A DNA stretch of 64,000 nucleotides from CAZKCI01 sp964551475 (lineage in GTDB: Bacteria; Auribacterota; Erginobacteria; Erginobacterales; CAZKCI01): positions 1 through 64,000 of the forward strand of contig CAZKCI010000027.1 of NCBI GenBank assembly GCA_964551475.1. The letters run 5' to 3'. The notes below the pieces were generated by a model, which was not told the origin of the DNA, did no database searches, and worked only from the letters and a program-made list of their open reading frames with translations. The translations under genes were made by a program, and so were the position numbers. The number at the start of each line of letters is the position of its first letter. Position 1 is the stretch's first letter. Below are positions 32,735-41,736 of this stretch, one piece after another.

Positions 32735-34018
32735 TTACCCCTTCCCGAGATACCCCTCAAGGATTTTTATAGCGCAGAACTCAGAGCACATCGAGCAGTA
32801 ATCCTCCCCTTTCGGGGCGGGGCCGCGATAGCGCCGGGCGCGGTCGGGATCGATGGCGAGGGCGATCTGCCCTTTCCAGTCCCGTTTCCGCCTGAGGCGA
32901 GACATCTCGTCATCCCAGTCACGCGCCCCTTTCCTTCCCCGGGCCAGGTCGGCGGCATGGGCGGCGATCCGGGAGGCGATCACCCCTTCCCTGACCTCCT
33001 CTTCTCCGGGAAGGCTCAGGTGCTCGGAGGGTGTGACATAGCAGAGGAAGTCCGCGCCGGCATAAGCCGCCCATGCCCCCCCGATGGCGCAGGCGATATG
33101 ATCGTAGCCGGCGGCGACATCGGTGACCAGGGGGCCGAGGACGTAAAAGGGCGCGCCGGAACAGATCTCCTTCTCCAGTTTCACGTTGGCCTCGATCTGA
33201 TCGAGCGGGACATGGCCCGGCCCCTCGATCATCACCTGCACCCCCGCCTCCCGGCTCCGGGCCGCGAGCTCGCCCAAGGTGAGAAGCTCCCGGATCTGTG
33301 AGGGGTCGGTCGCATCGGCGAGACAGCCGGGGCGCAGACCGTCGCCCAGAGAGAGCGTCACCTCGTGCCGGCGGGCGATGGCGAGAACATCGTCGAATCG
33401 CTCGTAGAGGGGGTTTTCCTTCCCGTTGACGATCATCCACTCCAGAAGAAACGCCCCGCCGCGGGAGACCACGCCGAGGAGGCGCGGGCTTTTCTTGAGC
33501 GTGCCCAGGATGGAGCTGTTCACGCCGGCGTGGATGGTCATGAAGTCCACGCCCTCCCGGGCCTGGTCCTCGATCGCCCGGAGCATGTCCTCGGCGGTCA
33601 TTGCCGTGATCCGCCCCTTCTCCTTCCCCGCCCGGATAGCCGCCTGGTAGATGGGGACGGTTCCCACCGGGAGTGACGAGCGTTTCAGTATCCGGCCGCG
33701 CAGGCGCGCGAGATCGCCTCCGATCGAAAGGTCCATCAGCGCGTCCGCGCCCGCGGCCACGGCCGCTCTCGCTTTCCTGAGTTCGGCGCGGGGGTCGGCC
33801 CGCATCGGCGACATGCCGATATTGGCGTTGACCTTGACGGAAAGTCCCTTCCCGATCCCGCGGGGGTCGGTAAGTTTCCGATGGCGGTTCCGGGGAACGA
33901 CGATCGTCCCCTCGGCGATCCCCCGGAGAAGATCGTCGGGGGCGACCTGCTCCCGGCCGGCCACCCGCCGGAGAAACGGCGGTACGATGCCCTTTCGCGC
34001 TGTTTCGACGATGGTCAT
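32735..34018 (-). CDS. thiC: Phosphomethylpyrimidine synthase
   Basis: ThiC converts aminoimidazole ribotide to hydroxymethylpyrimidine phosphate in thiamine synthesis by a SAM radical reaction. The conserved VNANIGMSP and DLSIGGDL near the start, IEGPGHVPLDQI in the middle and the C-terminal cluster motif CSMCSEFC (Cys-x-x-Cys-x-x-x-Cys type) are all present. At 427 residues it is the short form common in anaerobes. Its ATG overlaps the thiE stop in an ATGA junction. I see no TPP riboswitch before the unit. Other thiamine genes are not in the window. Confidence 0.97.
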   Translation of the reverse strand: MTIVETARKGIVPPFLRRVAGREQVAPDDLLRGIAEGTIVVPRNRHRKLTDPRGIGKGLSVKVNANIGMSPMRADPRAELRKARAAVAAGADALMDLSIGGDLARLRGRILKRSSLPVGTVPIYQAAIRAGKEKGRITAMTAEDMLRAIEDQAREGVDFMTIHAGVNSSILGTLKKSPRLLGVVSRGGAFLLEWMIVNGKENPLYERFDDVLAIARRHEVTLSLGDGLRPGCLADATDPSQIRELLTLGELAARSREAGVQVMIEGPGHVPLDQIEANVKLEKEICSGAPFYVLGPLVTDVAAGYDHIACAIGGAWAAYAGADFLCYVTPSEHLSLPGEEEVREGVIASRIAAHAADLARGRKGARDWDDEMSRLRRKRDWKGQIALAIDPDRARRYRGPAPKGEDYCSMCSEFCAIKILEGYLGKG

Positions 34019-34671
34019 CGTTTGTCCAATGCCTCGCGCAGGGCTCCGACCGCGCGGGATACCGAGCCGCCCGCGCGAGCGGCCGAGATCACCGCCACGC
34101 CGGCCGCCCCCGCGGAGATCGCCTCGGAAAGGTTGCCGGCCGTGATCCCCCCGATGGCCAGGACGGGGAGTCGGACGGACCGGACGATATCCGCGAAGAC
34201 CAATCGTTCGATCGGCCGAATATCGGTCTTGGTCGCGGTCGGGAAGAAGGCCCCCGCACCCAGATAGTCAGCCCCGTCCTTTTCCGCCGCCCGGGCCTCC
34301 TCCGGCGTCGACGCGCTGACTCCGATAATTATATCCTTTCCCCCCAGACGCCGCGCCGCCGAGGCGGGAAGATCATCCTGCCCCAGATGGACGCCGTCAA
34401 CCTGGGCGGCCAGAGCGATGTCCAGTCGGTCGTTCACGATCAGGGGGACGGATGAGCCGCGCAGGGCGTCTTTGATCGCGAGCACGACAGAAAGGAAATC
34501 CCGCGCGCTGGAAATCTTGTCCCGGTATTGGATGATATCCGCTCCGCTTTCGGCCGCCGCCCGAGCGGCCGCGGGGGCGGAACCGCTCTCGAGGAAGGCG
34601 CGATCCATAATTACGTTTAAGATTTTCCTGTGGGAGGGGCCTGCGGCCCCGATCCAGGCGGGTTTTTTCAC
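34015..34671 (-). CDS. thiE: Thiamine phosphate synthase
   Basis: A 218-residue TIM-barrel enzyme that joins HMP pyrophosphate and thiazole phosphate. Recognisable are IIQYRDK, VDGVHLGQDD, and the phosphate-binding GAGAFFPTATK and LAIGGI. The GTG start comes one base after the stop of the heptose adenylyltransferase gene, and its end overlaps thiC. It thus lies in one transcript with heptose genes upstream, a mixed-function operon. Expression with thiC makes functional sense. Confidence 0.93.
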   Translation of the reverse strand: MKKPAWIGAAGPSHRKILNVIMDRAFLESGSAPAAARAAAESGADIIQYRDKISSARDFLSVVLAIKDALRGSSVPLIVNDRLDIALAAQVDGVHLGQDDLPASAARRLGGKDIIIGVSASTPEEARAAEKDGADYLGAGAFFPTATKTDIRPIERLVFADIVRSVRLPVLAIGGITAGNLSEAISAGAAGVAVISAARAGGSVSRAVGALREALDKR

Positions 34672-34672
34672 G

Positions 34673-35167
34673 CTAGCGGGAGCGCTTCCGGCCGGAAGCG
34701 GACATTCCGGAAACCAGCCGCGTGGAGGAACGGCCGGGGACGAGCGGGAAGACGACCACCTTCCCCCCGGCGGCCGTCACCTCGTGTCCACCCACGATCT
34801 CCTCCACCTTCCAGTCGCCGCCCTTGACCAGAACATCGGGAAGCAGGGCGCGGATCAAATCGCGGGGGGTGGACTCGTTGAAGACGACGACGTAGTCCAC
34901 CATCTCCAGAGCGGCGACCAGCTCCGCCCGTTCCGCCTCCGGGACCAGAGGGCGGCCGGGGCCTTTGTCGAGGGAGCGGACCGAGCGGTCGCTGTTCACG
35001 GCGACGACGAGGACGTCGCCGAGCGACTTCGCGGCGGCGAGCAGACGGACGTGGCCGACGTGGAGGAGGTCGAAGCAGCCGTTGGTGAAGACCACCGTCT
35101 TCCCCCGGCGCTTGAGATCGCGGACCAAGCGGACGAGTGCGGAGCGGCTTTTGATCTTCGTTTTCAC
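34673..35167 (-). CDS. rfaE2: D-glycero-beta-D-manno-heptose 1-phosphate adenylyltransferase
   Basis: A 164-residue nucleotidyltransferase with the cytidylyltransferase-fold motifs TNGCFDLLHVGH (H-x-G-H) and GRSSTRLV. This matches the separate C-terminal half of HldE/RfaE, which attaches AMP to heptose 1-phosphate for LPS core. The kinase half is not adjacent, although the PfkB protein at 31,649 is a conceivable substitute. The start overlaps the gmhA stop (ATGA), consistent with one pathway. Confidence 0.9.
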   Translation of the reverse strand: MKTKIKSRSALVRLVRDLKRRGKTVVFTNGCFDLLHVGHVRLLAAAKSLGDVLVVAVNSDRSVRSLDKGPGRPLVPEAERAELVAALEMVDYVVVFNESTPRDLIRALLPDVLVKGGDWKVEEIVGGHEVTAAGGKVVVFPLVPGRSSTRLVSGMSASGRKRSR

Positions 35168-35832
35168 CGGCGACCGCGATTCTTAGCGGTTTTCAATCCG
35201 GACTGGGTCAGGCGAGTACTGACGCCTTGGCGAACAGAACGGGCACGATCAATAATGCCCGCGGCATCCCTCGAGAATGCTTCTTCGACCAGGTCGCAGA
35301 GGATGTGGTAGATCGTCGACTGGCACTCCTGGATGCGGGCGGTGTCGGTGGAGGGGACAACGATGCTCAAATCTACTTCCGGCTTGAGCTTCCCTCCGTC
35401 GCGGCCGAGGAGAGCGAGAGTGGAGACGCCCGCCGCGCGGGCGGCGCGGGCGGCGGCGGTCAGGTTCATGGAGTTGCCGCTGGTCGAGATCAGGACGAGA
35501 ACGTCGCCCCTCCTCCCCAGCGCCTCCACCTGGCGGGCGAAGACCCGCTCGAAAGCGTAGTCGTTGGCAAGCGAGGTGAGTATGGAGGTGTCGGTGGTGA
35601 GAGCCACCGCCGCCAGAGCCTTCCGTTCGCGTTGGAACCTCCCGACGAGCTCCGCGGCGATATGCTGGGAGTCGGCGGCGGAGCCCCCGTTTCCGCAGAC
35701 CAGGATCTTGTTCCCGGCCCGGAGCGCGCCGATCATCAGCTTCGCCGCTTCCGCGATCAGGCGAGCGAGAGGTTTCAGCTTTTCGTGGACGGCGACGCTG
35801 TCGTCGATAGTCTTGAGAATGGTTTTTTCCAT
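35164..35832 (-). CDS. gmhA: Sedoheptulose 7-phosphate isomerase (SIS domain)
   Basis: A 222-residue SIS-domain protein with the sugar-phosphate loops LVCGNGGSAADSQH and LISTSGNSMN, and conserved ESS-like positions of GmhA. It makes D-glycero-manno-heptose 7-phosphate, the first step to ADP-heptose. It is coupled to the adenylyltransferase gene that follows. The product implies an LPS or other heptose-containing surface polymer, so a Gram-negative envelope. Confidence 0.9.
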   Translation of the reverse strand: MEKTILKTIDDSVAVHEKLKPLARLIAEAAKLMIGALRAGNKILVCGNGGSAADSQHIAAELVGRFQRERKALAAVALTTDTSILTSLANDYAFERVFARQVEALGRRGDVLVLISTSGNSMNLTAAARAARAAGVSTLALLGRDGGKLKPEVDLSIVVPSTDTARIQECQSTIYHILCDLVEEAFSRDAAGIIDRARSVRQGVSTRLTQSGLKTAKNRGRR

Positions 35833-35978
35833 GCGAGTCTTCCCTGGTTATAACTTTTCGGCAAATCCGATCGGGGCCGTGATCCTGGCCAACCCGGATC
35901 GGGGCGAGACGCCCCTCCCACAGGCCCGCAGATATCCGTCCTCGATTTTCTTTTTTCTGAACCCGGGAAATCCCGGGT

Positions 35979-37004
35979 TCAGAAAAGAAGACGGGCTTCC
36001 TCGTAGAGCTCCGGCGGCACGGTGCGCAGTTTCCCCACCGCCTCGGTCAGGGAGACGTCGACCACGTCGTTGCCCTGGAGGCTCACCATCCGCCCCCACT
36101 TCCCGTCCCGGCAGAGGCCGGCCGCCGCGATCCCGAAGCGCAGACCAAGATAGCGATCCATCGCGCTGGGCGTCCCCCCCCGCTGGAGATGGCCGAGGAC
36201 GACCGAACGGGCTTCCCAGTGCAATATCTTCTCCAGCTCCTGGCCGAGATACCTCCCGACGCCGCCGAGCTTGACATGTCCGAAGGCGTCGGTGGACTCG
36301 TCCTGGGTGACCATGGCGTCGGTGAGGTCCGCCCCCTCCGCGATCACCACCATGGCCGAGTTCCGTCCCTGGTCCTTCTTCCTTTTTAGGATCGCCGCGA
36401 TGTCGCTCACGGACATCTTCACCTCGGGGATGATGGTGACCTCGGCGGCCGCGGCCATCCCGGCCCAGAGGGCGATCCAGCCGGCGTGGCGGCCCATCAC
36501 CTCCACCACCATGATCCGGCGGTGCGACTCGGCGGTGACCCTCAGATCGTCGATCGCCCTCATGGCGATGTTGACCGCGGTATCGAAGCCGAAGGTCCGG
36601 TCCGTCCCGGAGAGGTCGTTGTCGATGGTCTTGGGCACGCCGACCACCGGGAGCTGAAAATCGTTGTGGAGCTTGTGGGCCACCCCCAGCGTGTCGTCGC
36701 CGCCGCAGGCCACCAGGGCGGTGAGTCCCAGGGCGGCAAAATTATCCCGGGCGATCTGGGGGCCGTTCGGCTTCTTGTAGGGGTTGGTGCGGGAGGAGAA
36801 GAGGATGGTTCCCCCCTTCGTGGCCAGCAAATCCGCCCGGGAGGGGTCGAGGGGGACGGTGTCCTTCTCCAGCAGACCCGCCCAGCCCCGGAGTATCCCG
36901 AGGACCGCGCAGCCGTTCGCCTTCGCCCCCATGATCACGCCCGCGATGACCGCGTTCAAGCCGGGGGCGTCGCCCCCGCCGGTGAGAATGCCGATCTTCT
37001 TCAC
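35979..37004 (-). CDS. pfkA: Phosphofructokinase, pyrophosphate-type motifs
   Basis: A 341-residue PfkA-family enzyme that phosphorylates fructose 6-phosphate in glycolysis. GILTGGGDAPGLNAVI is the family start. The phosphate-donor site reads GGDDT (101-105) where ATP enzymes have GGDGS, and PKTIDND (124-130) where ATP enzymes have PGTIDND. Both changes are the established marks of pyrophosphate-dependent enzymes, which run reversibly. The substrate motif MGRHAGWIAL is intact. The gene appears monocistronic between repeat-filled gaps. Confidence 0.92.
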   Translation of the reverse strand: MKKIGILTGGGDAPGLNAVIAGVIMGAKANGCAVLGILRGWAGLLEKDTVPLDPSRADLLATKGGTILFSSRTNPYKKPNGPQIARDNFAALGLTALVACGGDDTLGVAHKLHNDFQLPVVGVPKTIDNDLSGTDRTFGFDTAVNIAMRAIDDLRVTAESHRRIMVVEVMGRHAGWIALWAGMAAAAEVTIIPEVKMSVSDIAAILKRKKDQGRNSAMVVIAEGADLTDAMVTQDESTDAFGHVKLGGVGRYLGQELEKILHWEARSVVLGHLQRGGTPSAMDRYLGLRFGIAAAGLCRDGKWGRMVSLQGNDVVDVSLTEAVGKLRTVPPELYEEARLLF

Positions 37005-37133
37005 GTTCGTTCTCCTTCCTGTCTTCAGATTGCCGCCAGCTGCCGCCTGCCTTGCCGGTGCCAGAGGCAGGATTATAGATTATGGGTTGTAGAACTTTGG
37101 ATAAAAATCAATAGGTTGTAGAACTCAGCTGGT

Positions 37134-37210
37134 AGATTTCAGATTTGAGATTTCAGATCTCAGATCTCAGATTTCAGATCTGAAATCTGAGATTTGAAAT
37201 TTGAGATCTC
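37134..37210. repeat. Fold-back word repeat (GATTTCAGATCT-type)
   Basis: The words AGATTTCAGATCTCAGATC and their complement alternate, so almost any stretch pairs with another. It fills the gap between pfkA and the Asp23-like gene and reaches its stop codon. A related word set is at 44,694-44,795. Confidence 0.8.
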
Positions 37211-37793
37211 AGAGCGGCGGCGGGGCGGTCTCCTCCGGCGGGGGCGGCGCGGGAGCTCGAGGAACGGCGGATGCCGGTCCCGGCTTGATCTTCACCACCG
37301 TGATCTGCACTCCGGCGATATTCTCGATCCCCAAAAGCTCCTGAAGCTGGGTCTTGATCCGGTGCTGAATCGCCTCGGTGAGCTCGGGGATATTGGCTCC
37401 CTCCTCGAGAACCGTCTCCAGGACGATCTCCACGCCCGCCCCCGGTCGGGGGACGATGATCGGGCGGGCTTTGAGCACCTCGGGGAAGGCCTGGCCCACC
37501 CGTCGGACAAAGTCCTCGATGGTATGCAGGGCAATGGCCACTTCCCCGTCCGGGTTTTCGAAAGCGACATAGCGTCCGCGGCGGACCTCCACCACCTTGA
37601 GGAGCGCCGGGATCAGGCCGAGCAGCAGCGCTATGAAACCGGCCAGGAATACCCGCTCCGGGACCAGATAACCGGGGAGGGCGCGGAGAAAATCGGCGAA
37701 GAAGACGCCCCGGGCGGCGAGAATCAAGGCCACGCCCGCGGCGATGAAGAAGGCGATGTGGACGACCACGAAAATTTTGCGGGCAAGATTCAT
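37209..37793 (-). CDS. Asp23/AmaP-like membrane protein
   Basis: A 194-residue protein with two membrane segments (KIFVVVHIAFFIAAGVALIL and VFLAGFIALLLGLIPALL), then a cytoplasmic domain of about 100 residues with the Asp23/DUF322 look (EVAIALHTIEDFVRRVG, then VEIVLETVLEEGANI) and a Pro-rich tail. Such AmaP-type proteins anchor Asp23 complexes in envelope stress responses of Gram-positives and occur in many candidate phyla with unknown role. The ATG at 37,793 was chosen over an upstream frame because it opens directly before the first membrane helix. Confidence 0.75.
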   Translation of the reverse strand: MNLARKIFVVVHIAFFIAAGVALILAARGVFFADFLRALPGYLVPERVFLAGFIALLLGLIPALLKVVEVRRGRYVAFENPDGEVAIALHTIEDFVRRVGQAFPEVLKARPIIVPRPGAGVEIVLETVLEEGANIPELTEAIQHRIKTQLQELLGIENIAGVQITVVKIKPGPASAVPRAPAPPPPEETAPPPL

Positions 37794-37802
37794 CGATAAC
37801 AA

Positions 37803-37995
37803 TGGTTCATGGGTCAGGGTCAAGAAGTGGGTTTGGTAAATGGGTCAGGGGATGGTCAGCCCCGCTGAAGCCGAGCCGGGTGCCACAGACCTGACCCATC
37901 GCCCAAACCCACTTCCTAACCCTCACCTATCGACCACACTAGCGCAACTTGCTTGCCGCCTAGGTTATCAGATTCCAGATCGAGGGCTTGCGCAT
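37803..37995. repeat. Long interrupted inverted repeat
   Basis: AAGTGGGTTTGG on the left faces CCAAACCCACTT on the right, and TGGGTCAGG faces CCTGACCCA. The same layout with other words is found at 43,715-43,845 and 55,030-55,160. No gene is seen. Confidence 0.7.
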
Positions 37996-38002
37996 CTTTC
38001 GC

Positions 38003-39355
38003 TCACCCCACCCCGATCCCCAGATGGATGTCGAGGAAATCGGTCCCGTAGACCCCGCGTAAAAAGGCCGGATGGCGCACGATCCGGCGGTGGAGGGGGA
38101 TGGTCGTCTTCACACCCTCGATCTTGAACTCGGCGAGAGCCCGCTCCATGGTCCGGATCGCGGTCGGACGGTCCTCGGCGTAGGCGACGAGCTTAGCCAT
38201 CAGCGAATCGTAGTAGGGCGAAATGGTGCAGCCGGAATAGATGTGGGTGTCCACGCGGACGCCGGGGCCGCCGGGAAGGTGAAAAGTCCCCACCCGCCCC
38301 GGCGAGGGGGTGAAGCCGTGAAAGGGATCTTCGGCGTTGATCCGGCACTCCAGGGCGTGGCCGCGAAAGCGCACGTCCCGCTGCAGGAGCGGCACTTTCT
38401 CGCCGGCCGCCAGCCGGATCTGGGTCTTGACCAGGTCGATCCCGGTGACCACCTCGGTCACCGGATGTTCGACCTGGATCCGTCCGTTCATCTCCAGGAA
38501 GTAGAAGTTCCCGGCCTGGTCGAGCAGGAACTCCACCGTCCCCACGCCCACGTAGCCCACCTCCCGGACCAGGCGGACGGCGAGACGGCCCAGTGTGTTC
38601 CGCAAGGAGGGATCGACCAGCGGGGAGGGGCATTCCTCCAGGAGCTTCTGGTTTTTCCTCTGGATGGTGCAGTCCCTCTCCCCGAGATGGAGGCAGGTGC
38701 GGCGGCGGTCGGCCAGGACCTGGATCTCGATGTGGCGCGGGCCCGTGAGCATCTTCTCGATGTAGATCCCGGGATCCCCGAAGGCCGCCTCGGCTTCGGC
38801 CCGGGCGTTCAGGAAGGCGCTGACCAGGCTGACGTCGTTGTGGGCGCGGCGGATCCCCTTCCCTCCCCCGCCCGCCACCGCCTTGATCATCACCGGGTAG
38901 CCGATCTTCCGGGCGGTCTCCAGGGCCGCCGCCTCGGTCTCCAAAACCTGGTTGGATCCGGGGATGACCGGAAGGCCGAGGCCTTCCGCCAGCGCCCGGG
39001 TCTTCTGCTTGTTGCCCAGGAGCTCCAGGACGCGGTGATCGGGGCCGATGAAGCGGATGTTGCAGGACTCGCAGATCTCGGCGAAATGCGAGTTCTCGGA
39101 GAGGAAACCGTAACCGGGGTGGATGGCGTCGACATCGGCCACCTCGGCGGCGCTGATGATGTTGGGAATCTTGAGATAGCTCTCGGCGCTCGCGGAATCG
39201 CCGATGCAGATCGCCTCGTCGGCGAAGGAGACATGGGGAGAGGCCTGGTCCGCCCGGGAGTAAACGGCGACCGTCTTGATCCCCATCTCCCGGCAAGCCC
39301 GGACGATCCGCAGGGCGATCTCCCCGCGGTTGGCGATCAATATCTTGCCGAACAT
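38003..39355 (-). CDS. accC: Biotin carboxylase subunit of acetyl-CoA carboxylase
   Basis: A 450-residue ATP-grasp enzyme that carboxylates the biotin of AccB at the first step of fatty acid synthesis. It opens with KILIANRGEIALRIVRACRE, has the glycine loop VAGGGGKGIR and the catalytic FLEMNGRIQVEHPVTE, and ends in the usual C-terminal domain. It lies 18 bases downstream of accB in the normal accBC order. The carboxyltransferase subunits accA and accD are not in the window. Confidence 0.97.
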   Translation of the reverse strand: MFGKILIANRGEIALRIVRACREMGIKTVAVYSRADQASPHVSFADEAICIGDSASAESYLKIPNIISAAEVADVDAIHPGYGFLSENSHFAEICESCNIRFIGPDHRVLELLGNKQKTRALAEGLGLPVIPGSNQVLETEAAALETARKIGYPVMIKAVAGGGGKGIRRAHNDVSLVSAFLNARAEAEAAFGDPGIYIEKMLTGPRHIEIQVLADRRRTCLHLGERDCTIQRKNQKLLEECPSPLVDPSLRNTLGRLAVRLVREVGYVGVGTVEFLLDQAGNFYFLEMNGRIQVEHPVTEVVTGIDLVKTQIRLAAGEKVPLLQRDVRFRGHALECRINAEDPFHGFTPSPGRVGTFHLPGGPGVRVDTHIYSGCTISPYYDSLMAKLVAYAEDRPTAIRTMERALAEFKIEGVKTTIPLHRRIVRHPAFLRGVYGTDFLDIHLGIGVG

Positions 39356-39373
39356 TTAATCATCCTTCGGAAA

Positions 39374-39805
39374 TTATATCTTAACCCGGAAGAGAGGCTG
39401 GCCGAACTCGACCGCCTGGCCGTCCTTGATCAGAACCTCGACGATCTCCCCGGCCACATCCGCGGTCACCTCGTTCATCACCTTCATCGCCTCGATGATG
39501 CAGACCACGGTCTCTTTGGCCACCCGCGTGCCGGCCTCGACCAAGGGGGAGGCGCTGGCCGAGGCGGAGCGGTAGAAGGTCCCCACCATCGGGGAGACGA
39601 TCGCCGCCGTCTCCGGGACCGCGGCGGGAGGCGCGGGGACGGCGGAGGAAGGGACCGGGGGGGAAGGAGCCGCGGACGGCGGCGGGGGGAAATCCGCCCC
39701 GCCCTTTTTCAGGCGTATCCTCACGCCCTCCCCTTCCCACTCGAACTCGCGAAGATTCTCCTCCTCCATCAGACGGAGTATCTTCTTGACCAGGGAGAGA
39801 TCCAT
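39374..39805 (-). CDS. accB: Biotin carboxyl carrier protein
   Basis: A 143-residue carrier. The C-terminal domain has the biotinylation site IIEAMKVMNEV, with the Lys between two Met as usual, and PMVGTFYRS before it. The middle is a Pro/Ala-rich hinge. I chose the ATG at 39,805, which has GAGGTGA upstream and begins DLSLVKKILRLMEEENL; the longer frame lacks support. It is co-transcribed with accC. Confidence 0.95.
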   Translation of the reverse strand: MDLSLVKKILRLMEEENLREFEWEGEGVRIRLKKGGADFPPPPSAAPSPPVPSSAVPAPPAAVPETAAIVSPMVGTFYRSASASASPLVEAGTRVAKETVVCIIEAMKVMNEVTADVAGEIVEVLIKDGQAVEFGQPLFRVKI

Positions 39806-39860
39806 CTCTTTCACCTCGGAATGCGTCTTCGCTCGTTTCATGCGCCACCTCGGGCAGACA

Positions 39861-40964
39861 TTATACCAGAGAAAGGCAGTTGATTTCCCCATCCCATTGG
39901 GTTCCGGTCAGCACCCTCGCTCCCCTCCGGGCGACCAGGACCGTGTCCTCTATCCTCACCCCTCCCCAGCCGGGGAGATAGACGCCCGGCTCCACCGTCA
40001 CCACCATCCCCTCCCGCAAAACCGCCCGCGAGGAACCGTTCAAGCGGGGGCTTTCGTGGATCTGCAGGCCGACGCCGTGGCCGAGCGAATGGCCGAAGCG
40101 CTTTTCCCAGCCTCTCCGGCGGAGAACCGCCCGGGCGGCCTCGTCGACCGCGGAAGCCTTCACGCCGGGAGCGATCATGGCGATCGCGGCCTGCTGGGCC
40201 TCCCGGACCGCCGACGAGACGTCCCGGAAACGGCGAGACGGAGAGTTGACGGCAAAGGTCCGGGTGAGGTCGGAATGGTATCCGTCGAGGGCCGCCCCCA
40301 GATCGATCAGCAGGATCCCCCGCCCCCGGATCGGACGGCGGCCGGGGAGCGCGTGCGGCTCCGAGGAATGGGGGCCGAAGGCGACGATCGGATCGAAGGA
40401 CTCCTTTCCTCCCGCCTTCCGGATCCGGTAAACGATCTCCGCGGCCAGTTCCGCTTCGGTCATCCCCGGGCGGAGAGCGGCGAGCGCTTCGCCGAGAACG
40501 CGGACGGACAGACGAGCCGCGCGCGCGATCCGGGCGATTTCGCCCGCGTCCTTCGCCGTCCGCAAGTCCCCCACCCAGTCGGCGACCGGGATCAGAGCCC
40601 GCTTCCCCAGAGCCGATGCGAGCGCGCGCCAGGCGGAGCGGGAGATCAGCTCCCCCTCCAGGCCAAGCCGGCGGAGCGAGCCCTGCCGGCAGACCGCCGC
40701 GGCCGCCGCCGCCAGCCCTTCACCCCGGATTTCCCGCACGCGGACGGCGGGACCGGCCTCACGGGCCGCCTGCTCCACAAAACGGAAATCGGTGAGGAGA
40801 ACAGCGGCGCGGGGAAAGATCAGGCACCAGGCGGATTCGCCTCGGAAGCCTGAGAGATAGGAGACGTCGGCCGGCGCCATGGCCAGGAAAGCGCCGACCC
40901 CCGCCTGTCTCATCCGCGCGCGCAGACGGCGCCGCCGAAGAGCGTAATCCAGCGGCCCGCTCAT
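39861..40964 (-). CDS. pepP: Xaa-Pro aminopeptidase (M24 family)
   Basis: A 367-residue 'pita-bread' metallopeptidase that removes N-terminal residues before proline. The N-terminal domain is of the creatinase type. The catalytic domain has the metal ligands in LIDLGAALDGYHSDLTRTF (two Asp), GHSLGHGVGLQIHESP (His), VTVEPGVYL (Glu) and GVRIEDTV (Glu). The start is one base from the aroQ stop, so the two are in one operon, a combination with accB/accC seen in many bacteria. Confidence 0.9.
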   Translation of the reverse strand: MSGPLDYALRRRRLRARMRQAGVGAFLAMAPADVSYLSGFRGESAWCLIFPRAAVLLTDFRFVEQAAREAGPAVRVREIRGEGLAAAAAAVCRQGSLRRLGLEGELISRSAWRALASALGKRALIPVADWVGDLRTAKDAGEIARIARAARLSVRVLGEALAALRPGMTEAELAAEIVYRIRKAGGKESFDPIVAFGPHSSEPHALPGRRPIRGRGILLIDLGAALDGYHSDLTRTFAVNSPSRRFRDVSSAVREAQQAAIAMIAPGVKASAVDEAARAVLRRRGWEKRFGHSLGHGVGLQIHESPRLNGSSRAVLREGMVVTVEPGVYLPGWGGVRIEDTVLVARRGARVLTGTQWDGEINCLSLV

Positions 40965-40965
40965 C

Positions 40966-41427
40966 TTACTTCCGCCGGACGCGGCGCGGGCGGCGGGCGG
41001 GGGCCTGAGCGATCGCGGCCTCCAAGCCGAGGAGATAGCTCAAGGGGCCGAAACCGGAGACCTGTCCCCGGACCACCGGAGAGATCAAAGAGGTGCGGCG
41101 GAATTCCTCGCGGGCGTGGATGTTGGTGAGATGGACCTCGACCGCCGGGAGACCGACCGCGGCCAGGGCGTCCCGGATAGCCACCGAGGTGTGGGTGTAG
41201 GCCGCCGGGTTGATCACGATGGCGGCGGCCGACTTCCGGGCGGCGGCGATCGCCCCGACGATCTCTCCCTCGCTGTTCGACTGGAGAATGGAGAGGGATA
41301 CCCCGCGCCGCGCCGCCAGCTTCTTGAGCTCCCGGTTGATCGAGGCCAGTGTGGCTTTCCCGTAGACCTCAGGCTCGCGCTCGCCCAGGAGCTGCAGGTT
41401 GGGGCCGTGGATGACGAGGATCTTCAT
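40966..41427 (-). CDS. aroQ: 3-dehydroquinate dehydratase, type II
   Basis: A 153-residue enzyme of the shikimate pathway. Recognised by VIHGPNLQLLGEREPEVYG with the active-site Tyr, INPAAYTHTSVAIRDAL and the His of VEVHLTNIHAREEFRR. A short basic tail (RRPRRVRRK) is unusual. I placed the start at the ATG at 41,427 before KILVIHGP. It heads the unit aroQ-pepP-accB-accC. Confidence 0.95.
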   Translation of the reverse strand: MKILVIHGPNLQLLGEREPEVYGKATLASINRELKKLAARRGVSLSILQSNSEGEIVGAIAAARKSAAAIVINPAAYTHTSVAIRDALAAVGLPAVEVHLTNIHAREEFRRTSLISPVVRGQVSGFGPLSYLLGLEAAIAQAPARRPRRVRRK

Positions 41428-41436
41428 AATGCGCAA

Positions 41437-41522
41437 CTATTAAGGTTCAACCAGGGTTCAACGGTTCCAGGGTTGAAAAACAGAGAAACAACCGTGAACC
41501 GCTGAACCGTGAACCTGACAAC
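41437..41522. repeat. Fold-back word repeat (GGTTCAACGG type)
   Basis: GGTTCAACCAGGGTTCAACG-like words face CGTGAACCGCTGAACCGTGA, filling the gap between aroQ and the Trm112-like gene. Confidence 0.6.
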
Positions 41523-41526
41523 CCTG

Positions 41527-41736
41527 TCAGTTCTTCGGCTTCTCGGCTTCGTCGATCAGCATCACCGGGATGCCGTCGCGGATGGTGTAGATCAGCCCGC
41601 AGCGCTCGCCGCGCTTGAACTCCCTCTCCGCGCGCTTCTCGTCCCGGCAGATCAGCTTCTGGTTTTTCTCGTCGTAGGTGAGCGGCGACTTGCAGGCCGG
41701 GCAGGCGAGGATTTCCAAAAGTTCCTTGTCGATCAT
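41527..41736 (-). CDS. Trm112/YcaR-like zinc-ribbon protein
   Basis: A 69-residue protein: KELLEILACPACKSPL holds the first Cys pair, further Cys follow in KLICRDEK and ERCGLIY, and IRDGIPVMLIDEA is the family's ending. It belongs to the Trm112 family (UPF0434), which supports methyltransferases in eukaryotes and archaea; the bacterial role is unclear. The start was set by the family's usual opening and a GGAGG-like site (AGGTCCG is imperfect). An insert between the usual Cys pairs makes it slightly longer than YcaR (60). Confidence 0.88.
   Translation of the reverse strand: MIDKELLEILACPACKSPLTYDEKNQKLICRDEKRAEREFKRGERCGLIYTIRDGIPVMLIDEAEKPKN

Noticed and set aside
34000..34680. TPP riboswitch before thiE/thiC
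   Set aside because: The thiE start is one base from the upstream gene's stop, so there is no room, and no TPP-type motif was seen nearby.
38072..39883. 603-residue plus-strand open frame
   Set aside because: It is antisense to accC and accB, which carry all catalytic motifs; long shadow frames are expected in GC-rich DNA.
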